Of a stretch of DNA of 64,000 bases, positions 1 through 6,308 are shown in pieces. The notes below the pieces were generated by a model. That model saw only the letters and a list, made by a program, of their open reading frames with translations, was not told the origin of the DNA and made no database searches. Both the position numbers and the translations under genes were made by a program. How positions within the stretch are numbered: position 1 is the first letter of the stretch; each line of letters begins with the position of its first letter. Source of the DNA: a virus. The stretch is from positions 27,913 through 91,912 of IMG/VR virus record IMGVR_UViG_3300003323_000328, one strand, 5' to 3'.

Positions 1-59
1 AATACCATAAAACGTACAAAAAAGGCTGGCTATACCAGAGCTATTGGATGGGCAATATC

Positions 60-164
60 TTATGCTATTCCTAACACTGAATAAAAAGAGTGAATAGTAA
101 CAGCGAGTATAACAAAAGCACCTAATGCTGTAATGTTATAATAGAAGTTTGTAGAATATTTCAT
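60..164 (-). CDS. Small single-span membrane protein (34 aa)
   Basis: A 34-codon frame begins 5 bases after the stop of the leftward gene at 170-415, so the two could be co-translated. The product has a short polar N-terminus and one hydrophobic stretch from about residue 12 to 33, consistent with a single membrane span. It ends at TAA (60-62). No family is recognised. Position and hydrophobicity are the only support, and chance is possible at this length. Confidence 0.4.
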   Translation of the reverse strand: MKYSTNFYYNITALGAFVILAVTIHSFYSVLGIA

Positions 165-169
165 GATGT

Positions 170-415
170 TTAGTTGTTTATGTTTTTGTTAAGAGAATCG
201 AGTTTAGTAAGTATATCCCATTCAAATCTTTCATGGGATTTAATAGTAAGACTATCATTGATATGTCTAGTCTGTAGAGCTTTAATTCCTTCTTTTAGGA
301 TAGTTATTTCTTCTTTTTGTGTTTTTGTTTTATAAAGAAGATGTATCTCAGTGATAACTGCTAGTAATAAGCAAGCACAAAGAAATACTGACAGTGCAAA
401 CCAAGTGTTTTTCAT
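170..415 (-). CDS. Membrane-anchored coiled-coil protein, spanin-like shape
   Basis: 81 residues. The N-terminus is a strongly hydrophobic segment (about residues 6-27) and the rest is charged and helical with heptad-like spacing. This is the layout of an inner-membrane spanin or another membrane-tethered coiled coil, but no family signature is visible. It follows the gene at 421-870 by 5 bases on the same strand, so the two are probably one transcript. A lysis role is only a guess, because a better lysis candidate cluster lies at 53.3-56.0 kb. Confidence 0.6.
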   Translation of the reverse strand: MKNTWFALSVFLCACLLLAVITEIHLLYKTKTQKEEITILKEGIKALQTRHINDSLTIKSHERFEWDILTKLDSLNKNINN

Positions 416-420
416 AGGTA

Positions 421-870
421 TTAAATATTAGGTATCATGTTTGTTACTTCAGTTGTAATCTCAGGATCAATATATCTACTATAATAAGGATGTCTTTTAA
501 TGAGTTTATTATACTCATCAGCAGCACGTATTAAAGATGGTCCTGAATAAAAAGTCCACATTTCTTGTTCTTTAGTAGTAAACTCATGCTTACTGATTGT
601 CTGAAGAACTATCATTGGCATTAAATGATCAACGTAAACTTCATAGTATTTAGTTGTATCAGGATTGTATTTCCAGTTGTTATAATCGATTTCTTCTGGT
701 TTGTTTCTTTCTGTTTTAGTGGACAGAATAAAGACGCATAAGGGACCTAGAAGTAAGTAGTACAGAACTTTGAAGTTTATTACTTTGATGTATTTGAGCT
801 GTATTGCTATATCATAGGAGATGAGTCCTGAGATCAGCCAGTACAGTATGGAGTTTATGAGGATATTCAT
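421..870 (-). CDS. Hypothetical membrane protein
   Basis: 149 residues. Two hydrophobic segments in the first third (about residues 5-22 and 36-51) suggest two membrane spans. They are followed by a soluble, charged C-terminal domain of about 95 residues. No family was recognised. It is the first gene of a short leftward group with 170-415 and 60-164. No Bacteroides-type TAnnTTTG box was found on this strand in the 210 bases upstream. Confidence 0.6.
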   Translation of the reverse strand: MNILINSILYWLISGLISYDIAIQLKYIKVINFKVLYYLLLGPLCVFILSTKTERNKPEEIDYNNWKYNPDTTKYYEVYVDHLMPMIVLQTISKHEFTTKEQEMWTFYSGPSLIRAADEYNKLIKRHPYYSRYIDPEITTEVTNMIPNI

Positions 871-1070
871 GGTAGTTTTGGTTAAGTAGAATAATATATA
901 TTAGGAAAAGGAAGAGTTTTATGAAGGTTTTAATAGTGTAAGTGAGTGAGATAGAGGAACTGTTCTTTCTACTTCTAGTAATAAACGAAAAGTTCTTTCT
1001 ACCTATCACCAAACAACTACAGTTTTATACCAAAAGCTCAATAATACTTATTATTATGAACGAAAATAGT

Positions 1071-1097
1071 AAAAGAAAAGGAGACTATACAGTCTCC
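1071..1097 (-). terminator. Intrinsic terminator overlapping the end of the 1085-1363 gene
   Basis: Read on the minus strand, a perfect 7-bp stem (GGAGACT with AGTCTCC, 1080-1086 and 1091-1097, 4-base loop) is followed by TTTTCTTTT. The stem includes the last codons and the TAG stop of the 92-residue gene, so terminator and coding end share the same bases. Confidence 0.8.
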
Positions 1098-1363
1098 AAT
1101 TCATATACATTTGTAAGTTCAGTACCGTTTTTATCTGCAGGTATTTGTTTACCCCATTTAAAACCATCAACTGTTTTACCTAATGGTAATTCAGCTTTAG
1201 CTTCTTCAAGAGTAATTCCTTTAACCAAGTAAAGAGAACCATTTTTGGTTGCACGTACTTGAAAAAGAGGATTTTTACTTACAGCGTTTTTTACAATAAC
1301 ACAAACTTGACCTGTGCTTACAACTCTGTGTCCTGCTACTAAGATTTTTTCAGAAGTTTCCAT
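1085..1363 (-). CDS. Small soluble protein of unknown function
   Basis: 92 residues, mixed beta-rich sequence without membrane segments, signal peptide or recognised motif. It has its own terminator and an upstream intergenic region of about 160 bases with strong base-pairing potential, so it is probably a single-gene, individually controlled and perhaps abundant transcript. It is divergent from the GIY-YIG gene at 1525. A nucleic-acid-binding role would fit its size and isolation but is not shown. Confidence 0.65.
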   Translation of the reverse strand: METSEKILVAGHRVVSTGQVCVIVKNAVSKNPLFQVRATKNGSLYLVKGITLEEAKAELPLGKTVDGFKWGKQIPADKNGTELTNVYELETV

Positions 1364-1400
1364 AATAATAGATGTTTAATTGTTAATGTTCTTTTGTCAT

Positions 1401-1481
1401 GACGGGTATGTTCCGTCCAAAATTTAGGAGGGGTTGTAGGTAGTAGGACCTCCATACCGATAACCACACCCAAATTTTTGG
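1401..1481. promoter_or_regulatory. Structured divergent intergenic leader
   Basis: Nested inverted repeats lie between two divergent genes. GGTATG (1405-1410) can pair with CATACC (1453-1458) around an inner GAGG/CCTC stem (1428-1431 and 1449-1452). A local GACGG/CCGTC hairpin occupies 1401-1417. An outer near-match joins CCAAAATTT (1418-1426) to AAATTTTTGG (1472-1481). These pairings partly compete, as in a switchable leader or an operator. No known riboswitch class was recognised. Confidence 0.4.
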
Positions 1482-1524
1482 ATATTTAAGTTTAATTTGT
1501 ATATTTATAAAAATTTTTAAATTT

Positions 1525-2169
1525 ATGATTTTATCTGGTGTATACTGTATTGAATGTATTGAAACTACTAAACGTTATATTGGAAGCACTAAAAACTTTT
1601 ATGAAAGATGGCGTGATCATAAAAGAAGACTTAGAAAAGGAATCCATCATTGTACTGAACTTCAGCAAGACTTTATAAAATATGGCGAAATTAAATTTAC
1701 ATTTATTGTTTTGCATAGAGAAGAAAATGATTTAAACTATAGAGAATTAGAACAAAAAGAAATTGATAAAACTATTAATAAGTATAATAAGAAGGATATA
1801 GAAAATAAATATATTAAAACTCATACTGCAGAAACAAAACAACTTTTATCAGAAATTGCTAAAAGCTATATAGAAGAAAATGGAAGTTTTAAACATACTG
1901 AACAAAGTAAAAGTAGATTGTCTAAAACGCTTAAACAAAGGTATTCTGAAGGACTTCACGATGTTCCATTTAAACTTGCTCCTATAGTTGCAGTTACTAG
2001 AACTTTTTGTACTAAATATTCTTCTATTAAAGAAGCTGCTGAAGATCTTAAAATCTCTAGATCTAAAATAACTGATGTTCTTAGATACCATAAAGCTATT
2101 AAAGATGGAACTACTATTACTAATGGACGTAGAAGTTATAGGGGGTATCAGTTTTATTACTTTGAGTAG
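1525..2169 (+). CDS. Freestanding GIY-YIG homing endonuclease
   Basis: 214 residues. An N-terminal GIY-YIG nuclease domain is visible: SGVY at residues 4-7, YIGS at 18-21, then the ERWRDHK helix carrying the conserved arginine. The middle is a charged linker. The C-terminal 50 residues (KYSSIKEAAEDLKISRSKI) resemble the NUMOD1/helix-turn-helix DNA-binding modules of phage homing endonucleases. The frame ends at a TAG. Unlike the second GIY-YIG gene at 58053-58787, no split host gene or group I core could be found around it, so it looks freestanding. It probably cuts DNA of related phages lacking the element and spreads by repair. Confidence 0.85.
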   Translation: MILSGVYCIECIETTKRYIGSTKNFYERWRDHKRRLRKGIHHCTELQQDFIKYGEIKFTFIVLHREENDLNYRELEQKEIDKTINKYNKKDIENKYIKTHTAETKQLLSEIAKSYIEENGSFKHTEQSKSRLSKTLKQRYSEGLHDVPFKLAPIVAVTRTFCTKYSSIKEAAEDLKISRSKITDVLRYHKAIKDGTTITNGRRSYRGYQFYYFE

Positions 2170-2249
2170 GGGTGCAAAGTTACAATATTTTACTTCCCTA
2201 GAAGCCTTTTCCAAACCTCAAAAATATTTTTAACTTTCTGCTTGACAAA

Positions 2250-2281
2250 TTTGGAAATGTCATTTTTTTCATATATATTTG
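2250..2281 (+). promoter_or_regulatory. Bacteroides-type promoter
   Basis: TTTG (2250-2253) and TATATTTG (2274-2281) are separated by 20 bases, matching the Bacteroidota consensus of a -33 TTTG and a -7 TAnnTTTG box. Transcription would start about 2288, at the left edge of the GC-rich island, and could run to the terminator at 2570-2600, giving a non-coding RNA of roughly 300 bases. The promoter call rests on consensus match only. Confidence 0.5.
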
Positions 2282-2305
2282 TGAAGGTCTCCGGAACAAA
2301 TATAT
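2273..2305. repeat. Perfect 10-bp inverted repeat with two opposed -7 boxes
   Basis: ATATATTTGT (2273-2282) and ACAAATATAT (2296-2305) form a perfect inverted repeat with a 13-base spacer. Each arm contains TATATTTG, so a Bacteroides -7 box is present on both strands, facing each other. It may be an operator overlapping a promoter, or the base of an RNA hairpin. Confidence 0.6.
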
Positions 2306-2448
2306 CCATCCAGCGGCTGTTAGCTGTCCGCAGGACGATAAGGCAAAAGGGGCTTCACATCGGGGTCCAAACCCGGCAAACGCTCCTCACGCCTCAACAT
2401 CTCCCTCATCCGTACCGCCCTTTACTACTGAGTTCACCCTGAAGGTCT
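2282..2448. other. GC-rich island between 9-bp direct repeats
   Basis: TGAAGGTCT occurs at 2282-2290 and again at 2440-2448. The 150 bases 2291-2440 are 55% GC by my count (83 of 150), in a genome near 30%. The island contains short hairpins (for example GCGG/CCGC around 2313-2331 and TCGGG/CCCGG with a 7-base loop around 2360-2376). No tRNA cloverleaf and no group I intron core could be fitted. It looks like a foreign insertion with a target duplication, or a structured RNA gene. This stretch and its flanks (2170-2672) hold no supportable protein gene. Confidence 0.5.
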
Positions 2449-2517
2449 ATCTAATCAAATCTACAACGTTTGCATAAAACTATCCATTTACTCTATATTA
2501 ATATGGAGTAAAAATCG

Positions 2518-2525
2518 TATCTTTG
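2518..2525 (+). promoter_or_regulatory. Possible -7 box upstream of a leader terminator
   Basis: TATCTTTG matches TAnnTTTG exactly, but no TTTG lies at the -33 position. It is followed by an AACGC/GCGTT hairpin (2529-2550) and then the intrinsic terminator at 2570, so transcription from here would give an RNA of about 70 bases unless it reads through into the late genes. Confidence 0.3.
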
Positions 2526-2569
2526 AATAACGCTAATTACAAGAAGCGTTGCTCCTTTTGTGAATAATT

Positions 2570-2600
2570 GAGACTCTCTGGCAGGAGTCTCTTTTTATTT
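2570..2600 (+). terminator. Intrinsic terminator ahead of the late operon
   Basis: A perfect 7-bp stem GAGACTC (2570-2576) and GAGTCTC (2585-2591) with an 8-base loop is followed by TTTTTATTTT. It sits between the promoter-like sites at 2250-2525 and the first late gene at 2673. It therefore either ends a small RNA or attenuates entry into the long plus-strand operon. Confidence 0.8.
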
Positions 2601-2672
2601 TGTGTAAATTTATTCTCATAAATTATTGCTAATAAGAATCTGGTCTATTATTTTTACATAAAAATAAAGATC

Positions 2673-3107
2673 ATGATTAAGGTATTTCAAACTTCATTCC
2701 ATGATGAAACCTCTGGTACAAGAGGTGATTGTTTAAGAGCTAGTGTTGCTTCTATTCTTAATCTAGCAATAGAAGAAGTTCCTGAGTTTCATAAATACTT
2801 TGACACCACTGAATGGTTTCAATATGTGATAGACTTTATGCAAACTAAAGGATATGAATATGAAGGACTAGTAACTCCTATCAGTAGTCCTGAACCAAAA
2901 GAACAAGCTATTAGTAGGCTTATTCAAGCTTATTCTAAAGAAGGATATTCTATTGATGGTAATTTCCTAGTATTTGGTACTTCACCTAGAGGAATATATC
3001 ATTGTGTTATATTTGATTCTAATGGTATGGTACATGATCCTCATCCTGATGGAACTGGTGTCACACCAGATAAGATACTTTTATTTTCTAAATTAAATCA
3101 AAACTAA
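2673..3107 (+). CDS. Putative papain-fold / C39-like cysteine peptidase
   Basis: 144 residues. GDCLRAS places a cysteine at residue 20 at the start of a helix. A later strand pair carries H110 (GIYHCVIF) and D122 (VHDPHPDG). This Cys, then His, then Asp order with the His at a beta-strand edge is that of papain-like and C39-like peptidases. No close family was identified by eye. It is the first gene of the plus-strand late operon, one base ahead of 3109. A role in processing virion proteins is an inference. A peptidoglycan or amidase role is equally open. Confidence 0.5.
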   Translation: MIKVFQTSFHDETSGTRGDCLRASVASILNLAIEEVPEFHKYFDTTEWFQYVIDFMQTKGYEYEGLVTPISSPEPKEQAISRLIQAYSKEGYSIDGNFLVFGTSPRGIYHCVIFDSNGMVHDPHPDGTGVTPDKILLFSKLNQN

Positions 3108-3108
3108 A

Positions 3109-3519
3109 ATGAATAAAGATGAAATAAAGAAACAACTTTTAGATTCTGTACGCATTAAAGGATCTGTAGAACCAGAAGTTATAACAGGAGCTAGATCTAG
3201 TACTGCAGGGACTATTGTTTTTGGTAAACCACATAATAATGAACCTTCTGTTATTGGTTATACTTATGGAGGAGTTAAACGTTGTGATCCTCTTTATCTT
3301 ATTAATCTTTCTACACAGGAGAGATATGTAATGTATTATATACTAACGTCTACTGGATTAGATAATCCTTTTAAACTTGATGAAATAACCATAGCTCTTT
3401 CTCTACAAGCAGTGGGAATATCCGTTTCTACGTATACGATTAGAAAAGGTATCACTGAACTTATTAAAAAAGGTATTATTACTAAAGAGAAAGGAATGTA
3501 CTTATGGATAAAAGAGTAG
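3109..3519 (+). CDS. Winged-helix-like protein
   Basis: 136 residues. The C-terminal half (about residues 70-136) reads as a helix-turn-helix with a wing: LDEITIALSLQ, then STYTIRKGITELIKKGII, then a beta hairpin ending in YLWIKE. This resembles the winged-helix domains of replication initiators and transcription regulators. The N-terminal 60 residues are basic and probably disordered. It overlaps the start of the 3504 gene by 16 bases. It could be a DNA-binding regulator of the late operon. The exact function is unknown. Confidence 0.55.
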   Translation: MNKDEIKKQLLDSVRIKGSVEPEVITGARSSTAGTIVFGKPHNNEPSVIGYTYGGVKRCDPLYLINLSTQERYVMYYILTSTGLDNPFKLDEITIALSLQAVGISVSTYTIRKGITELIKKGIITKEKGMYLWIKE

Positions 3520-3809
3520 ATTTTGATCTTCCTTTTGAAATTCAGGCAGTGTATACTGATGGAGATGGAAGAGAACATGTATATAGACTTAATTTTCTTT
3601 GGGAAGATGTAAATACTGTAGAAGAATTTGGGATACCAAATAAATATACACAGTATCTTCCTGAAAGTAAAACTGTATTGGTCCTTAAACCAATATATAG
3701 ACAAGTTGTAGCTCTTCTACCGTATGAATTTAGTAGAGAAGTATGGTGGGAATATAAGTCATGGCAGAAAACACAAAGAGTTAAAGTAAATCCTCTTTCA
3801 GCACAATGA
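3504..3809 (+). CDS. Hypothetical protein
   Basis: 101 residues, aromatic-rich and beta-strand-like, with no membrane segment and no recognised motif. Its start lies inside the end of the winged-helix gene and its stop overlaps the J-domain gene's ATG, so these three genes appear translationally coupled. Confidence 0.6.
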   Translation: MDKRVDFDLPFEIQAVYTDGDGREHVYRLNFLWEDVNTVEEFGIPNKYTQYLPESKTVLVLKPIYRQVVALLPYEFSREVWWEYKSWQKTQRVKVNPLSAQ

Positions 3810-4363
3810 GAACTAAAACAGTACCAATAAAACACTTCAGGGGAGAGGTCTCTTTTGAAGCAGTTAAAGTTAAATATAGACAGTTAGCTAAACAACATCA
3901 TCCTGATGCTGGTGGTAGTACACAATTATTTCAAGAAATATTAGAAGAGTTTACTTATATAAAAGAAACTAGTCCTAGTTATCCTCTCGGACTTACTAAT
4001 ACTACTAGTTGGGAAGATCTACTAAATCAAGCTACTGATTTAGCTGCTAGACAAAGAAGACATGCTAACCAAAGACCACTAACTGAGGAAGAAAAATGGA
4101 ATAACCTTAAAAGAGGTGATAGTAAATATGTTATTATAGATGATACTTTAGAAATTGCTTTAAGAGGTACTAAAACAGCTAACTGGCTTTTAATGGAAGT
4201 ATATAAGTTAGAAGAGCTTTCATTAATGCACTTTAAGTATATAAAGTTTATGCTTGTAAGAGAGGCTAAAATAAAAGGTAATCCGGAATTTAATCTCTCT
4301 GATGCTTGGCTGCATAAAGTTTATAGTGATTATTGTAGTATTTGGAGAACTAAATGGACATAA
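3806..4363 (+). CDS. J-domain (DnaJ-like) protein
   Basis: 185 residues. An N-terminal J-domain is visible: helix II VKVKYRQLAKQHHPDAGG with the diagnostic HPD at residues 32-34, then helix III LFQEILEEFTYIKE. J-domains stimulate the ATPase of Hsp70 (DnaK). The remaining 130 residues are phage-specific and lack zinc-finger CxxCxGxG repeats, so this is a class III type J-protein. Upstream of the packaging genes it could recruit host DnaK to capsid, portal or giant-protein folding. That role is an inference, while the domain call is firm. Confidence 0.8.
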   Translation: MRTKTVPIKHFRGEVSFEAVKVKYRQLAKQHHPDAGGSTQLFQEILEEFTYIKETSPSYPLGLTNTTSWEDLLNQATDLAARQRRHANQRPLTEEEKWNNLKRGDSKYVIIDDTLEIALRGTKTANWLLMEVYKLEELSLMHFKYIKFMLVREAKIKGNPEFNLSDAWLHKVYSDYCSIWRTKWT

Positions 4364-4366
4364 AAT

Positions 4367-4507
4367 ATGATATATTTGTTTAGAAATGGTAGCAGATACA
4401 GTTTAAGTATTCTTAACTTTATAGATACTACAGGAGACTGGCAATACAGTCAACCTATTATAGGAGAAGAAGGTAAATTTTATTATGATTTATGGCAAAC
4501 ATATTAA
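4367..4507 (+). CDS. Small hypothetical protein (46 aa)
   Basis: A 46-codon frame from ATG at 4367 to TAA at 4505-4507 fills the gap between the J-domain gene and the gene at 4492, overlapping the latter by 16 bases. It begins MIYLFRNGSRYS and contains several aromatic residues. Gap-filling and overlap like that of neighbouring genes are the support. No family was recognised. Confidence 0.55.
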   Translation: MIYLFRNGSRYSLSILNFIDTTGDWQYSQPIIGEEGKFYYDLWQTY

Positions 4508-4833
4508 CTAAAGGAAAAGGGATTAGAGCACAAATAGATAAACACATGGAAAAATCTGTTGAGTATTCTAATCCTAACTTAAAAACTGGTAAGAAAGTTA
4601 AATTTAAAAACCCTACTATTGAAGATGAAAGAAGAGTAAATAATTATAAGATAGTAGAAGCTAATATAGGTTCTATTAAAGAAAAAGTATCTATTACTGC
4701 TATTAAAATCGATCATAATTTTAAAGGTTTTATTACTTATAGAAGCAAACCATTTAGTTGGAATAACCCTGAAATTACTATTGAATTTAATGGTCAACAA
4801 GAATTTATGGATAAGATTATAACTAAATTATGA
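4492..4833 (+). CDS. Hypothetical protein
   Basis: 113 residues, lysine-rich and probably DNA- or RNA-contacting in its first half, with alternating beta-like segments in the second half. No known motif was seen. The ATGA overlap with the next gene (4830) indicates translational coupling. Confidence 0.6.
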   Translation: MANILTKGKGIRAQIDKHMEKSVEYSNPNLKTGKKVKFKNPTIEDERRVNNYKIVEANIGSIKEKVSITAIKIDHNFKGFITYRSKPFSWNNPEITIEFNGQQEFMDKIITKL

Positions 4834-5060
4834 CCATAGAAGAAATAAAATCTAACTACACCCCTAAACCAGGTTTTACAGTTTATGCTTATCAATCTAC
4901 TCATACTGGAAACTATATAGCTGCTATTTATGAAAAAGTAGAAGTTAATAGATTTAGAAAAGAGTCTATGGAGGCATATAAGAAAATTATATCTGTAAAA
5001 AATATTGATGATTATTTTGAACAAGTTAAACCTTACTTAGATGAACGAACCCTTAATTAA
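4830..5060 (+). CDS. Hypothetical protein
   Basis: 76 residues, soluble, with an N-terminal beta-rich part (GFTVYAYQ, GNYIAAIY) and a helical, charged C-terminus. No recognised family. It is coupled by overlap on both sides (4-base overlap upstream, 20 bases downstream). Confidence 0.55.
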   Translation: MTIEEIKSNYTPKPGFTVYAYQSTHTGNYIAAIYEKVEVNRFRKESMEAYKKIISVKNIDDYFEQVKPYLDERTLN

Positions 5061-5604
5061 AGAAGTAGGCGAGGAGGAACTGAAGTTTCTTGCTGAGAAA
5101 AAATCTGAATACACTAGACAAGGTATGTCAGATAAAGATGCACATGAACTTGCTATGGAAGATTGGAAGAAACTAGAAGCAAATAAGAATCCTGAAATAG
5201 ATGAAGCAGCTTGGGATCAAATTACTAAGAATATTGGACTATTTGATTTTCTAGATGATCAAATCAGACGTGCTCTTGGTAAATATAAATCTGCTTGGGA
5301 AAAAGCTAATCCTGAACAAACCATGGATTTTAAACTTCATCTTAAAACACATGGTGGAGTAGGTACTGCTGGAAATAAACGTCTTATTTCTGGTGTTTCT
5401 CTAATACTGGAAAAAGCACAAAATGGTTCTTGGACTGTATGGAGAGAAAAGAAAATTGAGTTTACTCATATAAGAGAAATGAGAGAAGGGCATAAATGGA
5501 AACTGGCTTTGTATGAAGCTATGTTACATGATCTTATTGCATTTGGTATTAGTTATCTTGTTGAACTTGATAATATAAAAAATAATGCTAATACTTCCAG
5601 ATGA
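5041..5604 (+). CDS. Hypothetical protein
   Basis: 187 residues. The first 100 residues are mostly charged helices and the following segment is beta-rich, with a TrpxxTrp pair (GSWTVWREKK, near residues 130-139). There is no membrane span and no recognised motif. It lies in the pre-terminase cluster and overlaps both neighbours by about 20 bases. Confidence 0.6.
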   Translation: MNEPLIKEVGEEELKFLAEKKSEYTRQGMSDKDAHELAMEDWKKLEANKNPEIDEAAWDQITKNIGLFDFLDDQIRRALGKYKSAWEKANPEQTMDFKLHLKTHGGVGTAGNKRLISGVSLILEKAQNGSWTVWREKKIEFTHIREMREGHKWKLALYEAMLHDLIAFGISYLVELDNIKNNANTSR

Positions 5605-5800
5605 AAAGCGCTATGTAGTAGCTTGGAATAAGGGAGAAAATAATAGAGAAATTGTTATAGTTTTTGATAAATATAGTCGTTCTGTTGTATATAAAGTTAA
5701 TACTTCAAATCACTCTAATGCCTACCCTTATATTAAAGAGTACTATGGAAAAGAAAACTGTGTACCGCCCCGGCAGGTAGATTTAAGAATCTATGAATAA
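5585..5800 (+). CDS. Hypothetical protein
   Basis: 71 residues with strand-like hydrophobic patterning (KRYVVAWN, REIVIVFDKY). No recognised family. It is the last gene before a strong intrinsic terminator (5810-5843), so it ends the first transcription segment of the plus-strand operon. Confidence 0.55.
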   Translation: MLILPDEKRYVVAWNKGENNREIVIVFDKYSRSVVYKVNTSNHSNAYPYIKEYYGKENCVPPRQVDLRIYE

Positions 5801-5809
5801 TTATCCAGT

Positions 5810-5850
5810 AAAAAAGGAAAGATTAAAAAGTCTTTCCTTTTTTATTTATA
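5810..5850 (+). terminator. Strong intrinsic terminator
   Basis: A perfect 13-bp stem runs from AAAAAAGGAAAGA (5810-5822) to its complement (5831-5843), with an 8-base loop and a T-rich tail. It lies between the genes ending at 5800 and starting at 5861. Confidence 0.8.
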
Positions 5851-5860
5851 TTTGATCTTT

Positions 5861-6070
5861 ATGTTTAGAATAGTACATCTTCATGATACATATTATGATC
5901 TAATAGCATATAAGGAGATGGCTACTAGAACATACATTATTTCTAAAATACTTTTTTCATTTGATTATGGATTAGTATTTACAGATGATGGAATTGAAGC
6001 TGAAGATAGAATTAAATATAGGTCTGTTTTAGAAGTATATGGCACAAAACAACAAAAAAACATTAGTTGA
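5861..6070 (+). CDS. Hypothetical protein
   Basis: 69 residues from the ATG at 5861. An in-frame TTG at 5852 is less likely as a start, since it lies inside a TATATTTG box (5847-5854) just after the terminator. If that box is a promoter, the message would be almost leaderless. The protein is soluble with mixed strands and helices, and no family was recognised. It overlaps the HU/IHF-like gene by 32 bases. Confidence 0.5.
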   Translation: MFRIVHLHDTYYDLIAYKEMATRTYIISKILFSFDYGLVFTDDGIEAEDRIKYRSVLEVYGTKQQKNIS

Positions 6071-6308
6071 TTATGAAGCTCTTAATAAAGGAAAGAAGTT
6101 TTGTAATGAAGATGTAATTAGAGAAGTAGCAGAAGAATTTAATGTTCATGAATCTATTGTTAGAGGAATAGCTAATGTTCAATCTGAACATACTCTTAGA
6201 GTAATGAAATCAGGAACTATGAAATCTATTATCTATGTTTATTTAGGTAAGTTTAAAGTAAATGCCAGAAGAGTACAAAAGATGATGGCTAATCAGATGA
6301 AGATATGA
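6039..6308 (+). CDS. HU/IHF-like DNA-binding protein, short form
   Basis: 89 residues. The pattern is that of the HU/IHF fold: a first helix pair (DVIREVAEEFNVHESIVRGI, residues 25-44), a further helix, then the strand leading to the signature turn LGKFKVNARR (69-78). This corresponds to the LPGFGTFEV-type turn of HU. The long DNA-binding arms are shortened. crAss-like phages commonly encode IHF-like proteins, and the place just before the terminase genes suits a role in bending DNA for packaging or genome organisation. The family assignment is by pattern only. Confidence 0.6.
   Translation: MAQNNKKTLVDYEALNKGKKFCNEDVIREVAEEFNVHESIVRGIANVQSEHTLRVMKSGTMKSIIYVYLGKFKVNARRVQKMMANQMKI

Noticed and set aside
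812-1012. 66-residue minus-strand frame with a hydrophobic segment
   Set aside because: It overlaps the start of the better-supported gene at 421-870 by 59 bases and its first half is low-complexity Ser/Arg. No neighbour coupling supports it.
942-1232. 96-residue plus-strand frame
   Set aside because: It lies mainly antisense to the 92-residue gene at 1085-1363, which has its own terminator and a more natural composition.
2340-2400. Possible tRNA because of a TCGGG/CCCGG stem with a 7-base loop
   Set aside because: The loop (GTCCAAA) fits the T-loop poorly and no acceptor, D or anticodon stems can be paired around it.
2242-2442. 66-residue plus-strand frame across the GC-rich island
   Set aside because: The translation is Arg/Pro/Leu-rich with no fold-like pattern, and it overlaps a promoter and a palindrome. 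The signal here looks like RNA or inserted DNA.
1525-2672. Group I intron around the first GIY-YIG gene
   Set aside because: No P, Q, R or S elements like those found at 58003-58162 are present on either strand, and no flanking exons join into a known protein.
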